From positions 2,224,961 through 2,288,960 of the forward strand of contig NZ_JAENHL010000008.1 of the NCBI RefSeq assembly GCF_016595235.1: a stretch of DNA of 64,000 nucleotides, written 5' to 3'. The position numbers and the translations under genes are program-made. Origin of the DNA: Taklimakanibacter albus (GTDB taxonomy: Bacteria; Pseudomonadota; Alphaproteobacteria; Rhizobiales; Aestuariivirgaceae). Shown one piece after another: positions 51,578 through 59,920 of this stretch (positions are counted from its first letter, which is position 1; each line of letters opens with the position of its first letter). A model generated the notes under the pieces. The model made no database searches. It saw only the letters and a program-made list of their open reading frames with translations, and was not told where the DNA came from.

Positions 51578-51818
51578 TATTCGGGCGGCGTAAGTAATCG
51601 GATCAATTAATGCCCTACCAAGTGTGATGGTGAAATAATGGGCAGCGATCTTCCCGATAGCAACATCTCGCCCACAACCCCCTGGACTCCCCTCCCATTT
51701 CCCATATTGTATGACAAACTTCCGGGCCGGGCCCATTGGCGGGGTTTCTCGGCGGGGTGCTTTGTCGCCCGGAGATAAGAAGTCGACCTTTTAGAACTTC
51801 GCTCAATGGGAGGATTGC
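51578..51818. other. Intergenic region without recognised gene
   Basis: The 241 bases between the ParB-like gene and the binding-protein gene show no conserved reading frame. The importer promoter probably lies here. It contains GGGAGGATTGC just before the ATG at 51819 (a good ribosome site). No remnant of a methyltransferase coding sequence was recognised, though I could not compare against a database. Confidence 0.5.
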
Positions 51819-53303
51819 ATGAAGCTTGGATCGTTGCTGGCCGGGTTTTCGGCCATTTGCGCTGCCGCTGTAGCGCTGGTGCCTTTGGGCGCCTCGGCGC
51901 AGGACAAGCCGTTCGAAGGGGTGACCGTCAATGTCATCACCCAGACCGGCGCCATTCAGGAGCCGCTGCAGCGCCGCGCGCCTGATTTCGAGAAGCTCAC
52001 CGGCGCCAAGATCAATGTCATCGCGGTGCCCTTCTCCGACCTCTATCAAAAAGTATTGACCGACTGGGCGAGCGGCACCAACTCCGTCGACGCCGCGGTC
52101 TTCGCGCCGCAATGGATGGTCGATTATATCGCCGGCGGCTATCTCGAGGACCTGACGCCACGCGTCGATGCCGACAAGGACATACAACAGGACGATGTCG
52201 GCGCCTTCTTCCGCGACTTCTCGGAGAAGTACAACGGCAAGACCTATATGATCACCCTCGATGGCGACTTCCACATGATGTACTACCGCAAGGATGTGCT
52301 GGAAGCCGCCGGCCTCAAGGTGCCGACCACCTGGGACGAATATCTGGCGGTCGCCAAGGCCACCCACGGCAAGGACATGAATGGCGACGGCACACCGGAC
52401 TTCGGCTCGTGCATCGCCAAGAAGCGCAATGCCCAGAGCTACTGGTTCGTGATGGACGTCGTCGGCGCCATGACGCAGTCCAAGGGCACCAATCAAGGCA
52501 CCTTCTTCAACACCAAGGACATGACGCCGCTGGTCGACAACGAGGCGTTCCGCAAGGCACTCGACTTCCTGAAGGAGTCGACCCAATACGGGCCGCCGGA
52601 TGAGCTCAATCTCGACGTGTCCGACACCCGCCCGCTCTTCGCTTCCGGCCGCTGCGCCCTCAATCTCGACTGGGGTGATGTCGGCACCATCGCCATCGAC
52701 GCCAAGCAGTCGAAAGTGATGGGCAAATGGGGCGCGGCCATCATGCCGGGCTCGAAGGAAGTGCTGAACTGGGATACGGGCAAGCTCGAAGCCTGCTCGG
52801 CCGAGGCCTGTCCGCATGCGGTCGACGGCGTCAACCACGCGCCCTTCGCGGCCTTCGGCGGCTGGGGCGGCGGTATCAACGCCAAGGCGCAGGACAAAGT
52901 CAAGGACGCGGCCTATGCCTATTTCTCCTTTATGACGCAGCCGGCGCAGTCGAACTCCGACGTGACCATCGGCGGCACCGGCTTCAACCCCTATCGCACG
53001 TCGCAGCTCTCCTATAGCGACCTGTGGAAGGGCGCCGGCATGAGCGAGGACGAAGCGAAGATCTATCTCGGCGCCATCAATCAGAGCATGAGCAGCCCGA
53101 ACATGATCCTCGATCTGCGCATCCCGCAGAACCAGAAATATCAGCAGGTGGTGCTGGACGAGGCGGTGTCGCGCTTCCTCGCCGGTGAGATCGACAAGGA
53201 GGCGACGGTGAAAGCGGTCGCCGACGGCTGGAACGAGCTCAATGACGAGATCGGCAAGGACCAGCAGCTGGAGTTCTACAAGGCCACGATCGGCGCGAAG
53301 TAG
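51819..53303 (+). CDS. ABC transporter substrate-binding protein, family 1 (sugar/polyol type)
   Basis: A 494-residue binding protein, longer than common sugar-binding proteins (about 420). Sec signal at about 1-27 (AAVALVPLGASAQ). The core has VITQTGAIQEPLQRRAPDFEK, VFAPQWMVDYIAGGYLEDL and WGDVGTIAIDA. The loop DMNGDGTPDFGSC resembles a calcium-binding DxNxDG turn. The gene is followed by a Rho-independent terminator-like hairpin (53320-53350), which would favour high binding-protein levels. The ligand is unknown. Confidence 0.88.
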   Translation: MKLGSLLAGFSAICAAAVALVPLGASAQDKPFEGVTVNVITQTGAIQEPLQRRAPDFEKLTGAKINVIAVPFSDLYQKVLTDWASGTNSVDAAVFAPQWMVDYIAGGYLEDLTPRVDADKDIQQDDVGAFFRDFSEKYNGKTYMITLDGDFHMMYYRKDVLEAAGLKVPTTWDEYLAVAKATHGKDMNGDGTPDFGSCIAKKRNAQSYWFVMDVVGAMTQSKGTNQGTFFNTKDMTPLVDNEAFRKALDFLKESTQYGPPDELNLDVSDTRPLFASGRCALNLDWGDVGTIAIDAKQSKVMGKWGAAIMPGSKEVLNWDTGKLEACSAEACPHAVDGVNHAPFAAFGGWGGGINAKAQDKVKDAAYAYFSFMTQPAQSNSDVTIGGTGFNPYRTSQLSYSDLWKGAGMSEDEAKIYLGAINQSMSSPNMILDLRIPQNQKYQQVVLDEAVSRFLAGEIDKEATVKAVADGWNELNDEIGKDQQLEFYKATIGAK

Positions 53304-53319
53304 GACGATCTGAAACCGA

Positions 53320-53350
53320 CCCGGCGCGGCGAGAGCGGCGCCGGGTTTTT
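53320..53350 (+). terminator. Rho-independent terminator/attenuator after binding-protein gene
   Basis: CCCGGCGC (53320-53327) pairs with GCGCCGGG (53338-53345) over a 10-base loop and is followed by TTTTT (53346-53350). It lies 17 bases after the binding-protein stop, inside the importer operon. It would cause partial termination and give more binding protein than permease. Confidence 0.8.
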
Positions 53351-53400
53351 CGTCACTTCATCGTCGGTCATCTGCTCTTATCCGCGATCCCACTCTCATC

Positions 53401-53510
53401 CGTCATCCCGGCGAAAGCCGGGATCCATTCAGGTGGGAGTTGTTCCGGCAACTCTGCCCGCAACTCGAGAATTTAATGGGTCCCGGCTTTCGCCGGGATG
53501 ACGGAACTGA
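53401..53510 (+). repeat. Paired palindromic repeat (GTCATCCCG type)
   Basis: Two inverted units, CGTCATCCCGGCGAAAGCCG at 53401-53420 and TTTCGCCGGGATGACGG at 53488-53504, flank a 70-base spacer. The arrangement matches 30635-30737. It lies between the terminator and the permease gene. The 5' untranslated stretch to 53572 holds no other feature. Confidence 0.8.
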
Positions 53511-53571
53511 GAGGGGGAAGCAGCGTGACGAAACGGGGAAAGCATGAGACAGTGGCCGGAGGGGAGGACCA

Positions 53572-54711
53572 TTGACCGCTTCCGCTGACAGCGCACAGGC
53601 CGCACCGCAGGCGACCGGCTGGGCCGAATGGCTCGACCGGCATTGCGGGCCGGTGATGGTGCTGCCGGCGGTGATCGTGATCCTGTGCTTCGCGCTCTTC
53701 CCGCTCATCATCTCGGCCTATCTGGCGCTGTCGCGTTTCGCGCTGGCACAAGGCGGCTTCACCTTGCGTTTCGTCGGGCTCGCCAATTTCAGGAAGCTCA
53801 TCACCGGGTCGCAGCAATATCATCTGCTCGGCACGTTCGGTTCCTTGAGCGTCTTTCAATGGTTGCTGCTGGCGCTCGTCGCGGGCCTCCTCGTCCATGG
53901 TTTCTGGCGTCATTTCACCCGCGGCAGGCCGACGATCCTGGGTGTCGTCGGCAGGCTCATCACCGCTTCCATGGTGATGGGGCTGGCGACGCTCGCCATC
54001 GCCACCAGCGCCACCGGCGGCGTGCCCGGCACCGTCGTCAACACGCTGCTCTATGTGGTGGTCGGCGTCGCGGTTCAGTTCGCGCTGGGCTTAAGCCTGG
54101 CGCTGCTCTGCGGCCAGCCGATCCGCGGGCGCAATTTCTTCCGCGTCCTGTTCTTCATTCCGCTGATGGTGACGCCGGTCGGCATCGCCTACACCTTCCG
54201 CATGCTGGCCGACATGCAGAAAGGCCCCTTCGCGCCCATCACCCAGTTCCTCGGCATCACCGAATGGTCGTGGGCGACGGAAGCCTGGTCGGCGCGCCTC
54301 ATGGTGCTGGTGGGCGACACCTGGCAATGGACGCCTTTCATGTTCATCGTGCTGCTGGCGGCGATCGAGAACCAGCCGCGCGACCAGGTCGAGGCGGCGC
54401 GGCTCGACGGCGCCAATGGCCTGCAGGTCTTCCGCGACATCACCTGGCCGGCCATCGCGCCCGTCGCCGCCACCATCGTGCTGATCCGGCTCATCGAGGC
54501 CTTCAAGATCATCGATCTTCCCAATGTGCTGACCGGTGGCGGCCCCGGCCTCGCCACCGAGTCGCTGACGCTCCATTCCTTCATCGCCTGGCGTACCCAG
54601 GATCTCGGCGGGTCGGCGGCGGTCGGCTACACTCTGCTGTTCATCTCGACCGTCATCTGCGTGTCCTTCTTCAATTTCGTGGTGCGGCCGGCGCGAGGGT
54701 CCGAAACATGA
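53572..54711 (+). CDS. Sugar-type ABC transporter permease with extra membrane hairpin (A)
   Basis: A 379-residue MalF/UgpA-type permease. The TTG start at 53572 follows GGAGGGGAGGACCA. The EAA loop is QVEAARLDGANGLQVFRDITWPA. Compared with the usual 290-320 residues, an insertion of roughly 70 residues with two hydrophobic stretches (LSVFQWLLLALVAGLLVHGF and MVMGLATLAIATSATGG) lies between the first periplasmic loop (NFRKLI) and helix two (VNTLLYVVVGVAVQF). It overlaps the next gene by 4 bases (ATGA). Confidence 0.88.
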   Translation: MTASADSAQAAPQATGWAEWLDRHCGPVMVLPAVIVILCFALFPLIISAYLALSRFALAQGGFTLRFVGLANFRKLITGSQQYHLLGTFGSLSVFQWLLLALVAGLLVHGFWRHFTRGRPTILGVVGRLITASMVMGLATLAIATSATGGVPGTVVNTLLYVVVGVAVQFALGLSLALLCGQPIRGRNFFRVLFFIPLMVTPVGIAYTFRMLADMQKGPFAPITQFLGITEWSWATEAWSARLMVLVGDTWQWTPFMFIVLLAAIENQPRDQVEAARLDGANGLQVFRDITWPAIAPVAATIVLIRLIEAFKIIDLPNVLTGGGPGLATESLTLHSFIAWRTQDLGGSAAVGYTLLFISTVICVSFFNFVVRPARGSET

Positions 54712-55757
54712 GCAGCGCTCCCGAAAGGTCCCTGCTGCGCCGCCTCATCGAGCCGCCCGCGATCGACGAGCAGTCGCCGGTTGGGCGCGTCGTCACCTAT
54801 GCGATGCTGTTCGTCTGGTCGCTCGTCGTGCTGGTGCCGCTTTATTGGGTGCTGATCACCTCCTTCAAGGGGCCGGGCGAGGTCGATAACGGGCCGTTCT
54901 ATATTCCCTTCGTCGACTTCCAGCCCTCGCTCGCCGCCTGGGACTTCATGCTGCTGCGGAACAATACGCTCGGGCCCTATCTCAATTCCGTGGTGGTGGC
55001 GCTGGCGAGCACGGTGCTGGCGGTGACGATCGGCGCGCTCGCGGCCTATTCCCTGGTGCGCATCCGCTTCGAGGTGAAGCTCGCCGCGGTCGCGCTGTTC
55101 ATTCTGTTGCTCGTCGCCCTCATCATCGCGGTGACGAGCTTCGGCGTCGGCTGGCTGGTGGCCCTGACCGTGGCCCTGGCGCTGTTCGTCATCGGACTCT
55201 TCACCTTGCGCGGGCGCATGAAAGCGGCGGTCGGCAACAACGACATCGAATTCTGGATCATATCCAACCGCATCATGCCGCCCATCGTGGCGGTGCTGCC
55301 GATCTATGTGATGTTCCAGCAATTGCGCCTCCTCGACACGCAGGCCGCGCTGATCGCCACCTATACGGCGGTCAACCTGCCGATCGTGGTGTGGCTGACG
55401 CGGGATTTCTTCGCCGCCATCCCGATCGATCTCGAGGAAAGTGCCGAGATCGACGGCGCCTCGAAGCTGCGCGTCTTCTTGACGATTGCCTTGCCGCTGG
55501 TGCGCTCCGGCCTCGTCGCGACCTTCCTGCTGGTGTTGATCCTCGCCTGGAACGAATATCTGCTGGCCCTCTTCCTCTCCAACGCCAAGGCGCAGACCAT
55601 GCCAGTGCTGGTCTCGGCACAGAATACAACGCGGGGCCCGCAATGGTGGAACATGTCGGTGCTGATCGTGGTGATGATCGCACCGGTCATCGTCATTGCG
55701 AGCGTGCTGCAGAAGCATATTGCGCGCGGGCTGCTGGTCGGCGCGGTGAAGGGATAG
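54708..55757 (+). CDS. Sugar-type ABC transporter permease with extra membrane hairpin (B)
   Basis: A 349-residue MalG/UgpE-type permease. The first helix is at about 30-52 (VTYAMLFVWSLVVLVPLYWV). The EAA loop is DLEESAEIDGASKLRVFLTIALPLVRSG, with AWNEYLLALFLSNA near the end. An insertion of about 55 residues with two hydrophobic stretches (LAAVALFILLLVALIIAV and GWLVALTVALALFVIGLF) follows the YSLVRIRFEVK segment, where standard family members go directly to the next periplasmic part. The start overlaps the previous stop. Both permeases therefore carry matching extra hairpins. Confidence 0.88.
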   Translation: MSSAPERSLLRRLIEPPAIDEQSPVGRVVTYAMLFVWSLVVLVPLYWVLITSFKGPGEVDNGPFYIPFVDFQPSLAAWDFMLLRNNTLGPYLNSVVVALASTVLAVTIGALAAYSLVRIRFEVKLAAVALFILLLVALIIAVTSFGVGWLVALTVALALFVIGLFTLRGRMKAAVGNNDIEFWIISNRIMPPIVAVLPIYVMFQQLRLLDTQAALIATYTAVNLPIVVWLTRDFFAAIPIDLEESAEIDGASKLRVFLTIALPLVRSGLVATFLLVLILAWNEYLLALFLSNAKAQTMPVLVSAQNTTRGPQWWNMSVLIVVMIAPVIVIASVLQKHIARGLLVGAVKG

Positions 55758-55773
55758 GGAGAAAGTCCACCCC

Positions 55774-56823
55774 ATGAAAGTCACCCTCTCCCAGATCCAC
55801 AAATCCTTCGGGCCGGTCCAGGTCGTCAAAGGCCTCGATCTCGAAATCACCGATGGCGAGTTCCTGGTGCTCTTGGGACCTTCCGGCTGCGGCAAGACCA
55901 CGGCGCTGCGCATGGTGGCGGGGCTCGAGACGGTGACCTCGGGGCGCATATTGATCGGCGAGACCGACGTGACCCAGGTGCTGCCGAAATATCGCGACAT
56001 CGCCATGGTGTTTCAATCCTATGCGCTCTATCCGCATATGACGGTCGCCGACAATATCGGCTATCCGCTCAAGATGCGCAAAGTGCCCGACGCCGACCGC
56101 CAGGCGGCGATCCGCGGCGCGGCGCAGAAGGTGCATCTCGAGGAGTATCTCGACCGCTTTCCGCGCCAGCTGTCGGGCGGCCAGCGTCAGCGCGTGGCGC
56201 TCGCCCGCGCCATGGTGCGGCGCCCTTCCGTCTTCCTGATGGACGAGCCGCTCTCCAATCTCGATGCCAAGCTCAGGGGCGCCATGCGCTCGGAGCTGAA
56301 AAGGCTGCAGGCCGAGCTCGGCGTCACCACCATCTATGTCACCCATGACCAGATCGAGGCGATGACGCTCGCTCATCGCGTGGCCATCATGAACAAGGGC
56401 GTGGTGCAGCAGATCGCCGAGCCGCGGCGCATCTATGACGACCCGGCCAATCTCTTCGTCGCGGGCTTCATCGGCTCGCCGCCGATGAATTTTCTCGAAG
56501 GCGATCTCGAACAAGGCGATTTCGTCTGGCCGGAAGGGCGCTTCAAGACCGGAACGCGCCGCGATCACTCGAAAGTGACCGTGGGCCTGCGCCCGGAGGA
56601 CTGCCAGGTGACGACGGCCGACAAAGGCCGCATCAGCGCGCGCGTCTATGGGCTGGAGCTCATCGGCGACCACACGCTGATCATGTGCCAGGTGGGCGAC
56701 AAGACCGTCACCGTGAAGGCCGATAAATCGGCCCATTATGAGATGGACGAGCCCATCAATATCGGCTTCGCCGACAAAGCCGTCTTCCTGTTCGACACGG
56801 CGACGGGCGCCCGCATCCGCTAG
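55774..56823 (+). CDS. Sugar ABC transporter ATP-binding protein, UgpC/MalK type
   Basis: A 349-residue ATPase. Walker A is GPSGCGKTT, Q-loop FQSYALYPHMT, signature QLSGGQRQRVALARAM, Walker B FLMDEPLSNLD and YVTHDQIEAMTLAH. The C-terminal TOBE/OB region follows (VGLRPEDCQV). It closes the operon of 51819-56823. The ATPase starts 16 bases after the second permease stop. Confidence 0.93.
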   Translation: MKVTLSQIHKSFGPVQVVKGLDLEITDGEFLVLLGPSGCGKTTALRMVAGLETVTSGRILIGETDVTQVLPKYRDIAMVFQSYALYPHMTVADNIGYPLKMRKVPDADRQAAIRGAAQKVHLEEYLDRFPRQLSGGQRQRVALARAMVRRPSVFLMDEPLSNLDAKLRGAMRSELKRLQAELGVTTIYVTHDQIEAMTLAHRVAIMNKGVVQQIAEPRRIYDDPANLFVAGFIGSPPMNFLEGDLEQGDFVWPEGRFKTGTRRDHSKVTVGLRPEDCQVTTADKGRISARVYGLELIGDHTLIMCQVGDKTVTVKADKSAHYEMDEPINIGFADKAVFLFDTATGARIR

Positions 56824-56933
56824 ATCACGATGAATTTTGGATCTAATCGACCCAAAGTCATCGGCGTGATCGATTCATATGTCAGCGCGGGATTCGCGAA
56901 AAAGCCGGCATCCGCTTTTTCGCATCCCGCGCC
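56823..56933 (+). repeat. Dispersed two-palindrome repeat, copy c
   Basis: GATCACGATGAATTTTGGAT with partial mirror CCCAAAGTCATC, then CGTGATCGATTC and the second palindrome (GCGGGATTCGCGAAAAAGCC, with GCTTTTTCGCATCCCGC). It is the same family as copies a and b. It directly follows the ATPase stop and may end the operon transcript. Confidence 0.85.
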
Positions 56934-57229
56934 AGCGCCGGGACTACCCTGCCGTCGCACATAAGATTCAGACATCCTTGAGTTGACCACCCGTTGCCGG
57001 CTCCGTCCTGAGTTGGTTGACAGAGTTGCCTATATGCAACACTGAGGATTCACGTGCGCTCACCATCGAATTCGAGTTGCGACGAATAACCGACACTCGC
57101 AGAGAGGGAGAATAATGTTATGTACGCAGATGCCAGCAAATTCCTCTGCGTAATTACAAACAAGAAGATTGAGACGGCGACTCGGCGGGCAGCGCCGTGA
57201 ATTTGCAACAAACTCAAGGAAACAGAGGC
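56934..57229. other. Intergenic leader of the porin gene
   Basis: With the repeat above, this is a gap of about 400 bases without a gene. A 16-base palindrome, GTTGC-CTATAT-GCAAC at 57025-57040, could be an operator for the porin. A sigma-70 box TTGACA is seen at 57017-57022, but no convincing partner box is at the right distance. AGAGGC precedes the ATG at 57230. I saw nothing else. Confidence 0.4.
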
Positions 57230-57952
57230 ATGAAATCATTCTACTTGGCTTGCGCCGGCGCATTGCTGCTGGGCTCATCGCTCACGGCGCCGGCGGCGGC
57301 CGCCGATCTCACCGACGATTACGCTTTCGCATGGGACGGCATCTATGCCGGCGTCCATGGCGGCTATCTCTGGGGCGATGCCGATGCCGAGCACGACACG
57401 CTCTCGGCCGATTTCGGCAAGAACTACGATCCTGCCGGCGGCTTCCTCGGCGCGCATGCGGGCTATCTGCATCAATTCGACAGCAATCTCGTTCTCGGCC
57501 TTGAAGCCGATTTCGACAAGGTCTGGGCCGATGGCGGGCTGGATCAGACCGACACGCCGGAATTCAATCCGTTCCCCGATGCCGATGGCGAGGCCAAGCT
57601 CAAATGGCAATCGTCGCTCAGAGCACGCTTCGGTTATGCCTTCGACCGCACGATGCCTTATGTCACCGGCGGCATTTCCTTCGCCCGGCTGCATTATTCG
57701 GAAGAGATCCTGCCCGAGACACCGATGTTCGACCAGGACGACAAGCGGACCATGTTCGGCTGGACGGTGGGCGGCGGCATCGCCCATGCCTTCAGCGACA
57801 ATTGGATCGGCCATGTCGAATATCGCTATACCGATTATGGCTCGGAGAAATTCCTGCCGACGCCCGTCGCCAATCAGCCGGGTGATTCGAGCAAGATCGA
57901 TCTCGAGACCCATGCGGTCAGGGTCGGCATCAGCTATCTGCTCGGCAACTGA
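57230..57952 (+). CDS. Outer-membrane beta-barrel protein (Omp25/31-like)
   Basis: A 240-residue outer-membrane protein. The signal peptide is at about 1-25 (FYLACAGALLLGSSLTAPAAAA). The mature part has alternating strands, with the family opening WDGIYAGVHGGYLWGDADA, the phrase GGFLGAHAGYLHQF and LVLGLEADFD. It ends with VRVGISYLLGN, an aromatic-poor but typical barrel end. ATG 57230 was chosen over an earlier GTG because it begins the signal peptide. It could be a porin or an adhesion/immunity-type barrel. Confidence 0.87.
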   Translation: MKSFYLACAGALLLGSSLTAPAAAADLTDDYAFAWDGIYAGVHGGYLWGDADAEHDTLSADFGKNYDPAGGFLGAHAGYLHQFDSNLVLGLEADFDKVWADGGLDQTDTPEFNPFPDADGEAKLKWQSSLRARFGYAFDRTMPYVTGGISFARLHYSEEILPETPMFDQDDKRTMFGWTVGGGIAHAFSDNWIGHVEYRYTDYGSEKFLPTPVANQPGDSSKIDLETHAVRVGISYLLGN

Positions 57953-57969
57953 TCAATCCCAGCCTTCAG

Positions 57970-58005
57970 GCGCCCATTCCGAGAACCGGAATGGGCGCTT
58001 TATTT
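57970..58005 (+). terminator. Rho-independent terminator after the porin gene
   Basis: A perfect 12-bp stem (GCGCCCATTCCG at 57970-57981 with 57987-57998) and a 5-base loop, followed by TTTATTT. It overlaps the end of the convergent GNAT gene and could act in both directions. Confidence 0.82.
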
Positions 58006-58620
58006 ATGGGCGGCGAAGACCAGCAGGTCGAGGCGGGCGCCGTCCGGGCGCAGGACCTCGCGGCGCAAACGCGCCTCGAAGCGCATCTCGCGCGGTCCGT
58101 CGATGCGGGTGGCGCGCATCATGTGGAACAGCATCCGGCGATTGGTCGCCAGCACACCGACCGAGACCTTGTCGATGTCGCGCTCATCGAAAAGATGGAA
58201 GTTCAAAGCCCGCGTGGTCTCGAAGATGAGATCGCTGCCGCGGCTCGCTTTGTCGATGATGATGGCGGTCAGCATGGCGCGTTTGTGCTGCAGATTGACG
58301 TCGACGGTATAGAAGCCGATCAGCGCCGAAGTGTCTTTCCGGGAGATGCCGATCGCATAACGCGCGCGATTGTCATAGGCGGCAAGGAAAGCGCGCAAAC
58401 GCTCGATCGTCCAGTTAACCTTGGGCAGATTGATGCCCTCCAGCACGTCGCGGTCGGCGAGCCAGCCCTGCATGACGGCGCTCGCGGCCTCGGCGCCGAT
58501 GCTGCGCAGCCGGAAATTCTCCGTCTCGATGGCGAGCGGCCTGCCGCCGGGCGGAGTTCGCCGGCCACCTCCCGTCGCCTGGATGCTGCCCGGTACTAAA
58601 CGGCGGCCTGGATGGGTCAT
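58000..58620 (-). CDS. GNAT-family N-acetyltransferase-like protein
   Basis: A 206-residue GNAT-fold acyltransferase. The core has FRLRSIGAEAASAVMQGWLAD at the N-terminal start of the fold, IGFYTVDVNLQHKRAMLTAII and SRGSDLIFETTRALNFHLFDE. These follow the RimJ/RimL-type pattern (strand four and the acyl-CoA loop). It is last in the ACP/P450 operon, 26 bases after the P450 stop. It would transfer an acyl group (from CoA or from the adjacent carrier protein) to an amine or hydroxyl group. Acceptor unknown. Confidence 0.75.
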   Translation of the reverse strand: MTHPGRRLVPGSIQATGGGRRTPPGGRPLAIETENFRLRSIGAEAASAVMQGWLADRDVLEGINLPKVNWTIERLRAFLAAYDNRARYAIGISRKDTSALIGFYTVDVNLQHKRAMLTAIIIDKASRGSDLIFETTRALNFHLFDERDIDKVSVGVLATNRRMLFHMMRATRIDGPREMRFEARLRREVLRPDGARLDLLVFAAHK

Positions 58621-58645
58621 GTCTTTCGTCTCATTCGTAAAGGGA

Positions 58646-59920
58646 TCACAGACGCACCGCCCGAACCGGATGACCGTGCCGCGGATTGAGGCTCAGGCAC
58701 CAGCGGAAGGACGGGGCTTCCGGCGACGTCAATTCCAGGCGAACCTCGTTCAGGATGGCGGCCAGAACGGTCATGACCTCGGCGGTGGCGAAATGCCGGC
58801 CGCCACAGACGCGCGGGCCTGTCGAGAAGGTCAACTTCGGCGCGCGGCCTTGTGCGGGGTCCGCCTGCAGATGCATACGCCAGGGATCGGGCCACCGATC
58901 GCGCGCATGATTGATGCCAATGATAGAGATCAGGACGAGATCGCCGGGCGCCACGACGCGGTCGCTCAACGGGTCCTCGGCCAGTGCTCTGAAGATGAGC
59001 ACCGGCGTCGGTGGGAATATGCGCATCGTCTCCGTCACGAAGCGGCTGAACTCTTCATCGCGCTGCAGCCCGGCGAGCGTGGCGCCGTCCGAGCGCCAGA
59101 CGTCACGCAGGCGCGCGCGCAGGGCCTCCTGAAGCTCCGGCTCGCGCGCCAGCAGGTAGATGCCCCAGCCGATGGCGGCGGCCGATGTCTCGGAGCCCGC
59201 GGCGAGGAACATCAGAAGCTCATGCTCGAGCTTGAATGTCTTGTCGGTCTCCTCGTGGCGCAGGAAGTCCGACAGCATAGGGTCGGCCGGCGTCATGGTC
59301 CGGCGGATCGAGCTCAGCCGTTGCAAGGCCTGATGGCGGAGCGCCAGAAAGGCTCTTGTGCGGCCGGGATCGATCGGCACGCGCGCTGCCGCATCGAGGC
59401 GATGGCGCGCCGAGAAGAAGGAATAGTCGACCGCATAATCCAGCATCGCGGCGATTTCGGAGAAATCCGAGAAGCCGAGGCTCGCCCATGAGCGGTCGAA
59501 CAGGGCCTCCATCAGGATACCGCTGGTGATGATGCGGAACAGGCCGTCATCGAGACGCGGACTTTTCCGCGCAGCCTCGGCCAGCAGCAAATCGGCACCC
59601 AGCCGGCCATGATGGCGGCTCAACGCAAAGATGCGGGCCGGGTCGCATTTGCTCAAATGATGCTGACTGAGCCTCTGGCGCGACTGCCAGGCCTCGCCAT
59701 TCTCGGTGAGGCGCGACGGCCCGATGACCTGGCTCAGCCAGCCGAGCGCCTTTTCGTAACGCTCCGTCCTGAGGCGCAGGATGCGCTCGGCGTCGGCGGG
59801 ATCCTGGACGACCAGGAAGGAACGGCCGCCGAAATCGATCTCGACATTGCGGCCGTTAGACTCATCCGCCAGCCGGAAGAGCCGCTCCGCCAGATCGTCC
59901 TCAGCGCGGCCGCTATGCAC
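58646..59920 (-). CDS. Cytochrome P450
   Basis: A 424-residue soluble bacterial P450. The heme cysteine is Cys372 in FSTGPRVCGGRHFATAEV. The I-helix oxygen-binding motif is AAGSETSAAA (about 240-249), and the ExxR pair is Glu297/Arg300 (ETMR). Residues after about 300 match the usual meander. There is no membrane anchor, so it is a class I type needing ferredoxin or a similar donor. It overlaps the acyl carrier protein gene by 8 bases, so translation is coupled. An ACP-bound substrate, as for BioI-type or carrier-protein-dependent hydroxylases, is plausible. Confidence 0.92.
   Translation of the reverse strand: MHSGRAEDDLAERLFRLADESNGRNVEIDFGGRSFLVVQDPADAERILRLRTERYEKALGWLSQVIGPSRLTENGEAWQSRQRLSQHHLSKCDPARIFALSRHHGRLGADLLLAEAARKSPRLDDGLFRIITSGILMEALFDRSWASLGFSDFSEIAAMLDYAVDYSFFSARHRLDAAARVPIDPGRTRAFLALRHQALQRLSSIRRTMTPADPMLSDFLRHEETDKTFKLEHELLMFLAAGSETSAAAIGWGIYLLAREPELQEALRARLRDVWRSDGATLAGLQRDEEFSRFVTETMRIFPPTPVLIFRALAEDPLSDRVVAPGDLVLISIIGINHARDRWPDPWRMHLQADPAQGRAPKLTFSTGPRVCGGRHFATAEVMTVLAAILNEVRLELTSPEAPSFRWCLSLNPRHGHPVRAVRL

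Noticed and set aside
42590-53510. CRISPR-like repeats.
   Set aside because: The repeats are palindromic and dispersed, without regular spacing or unique spacers, and no cas genes are seen.
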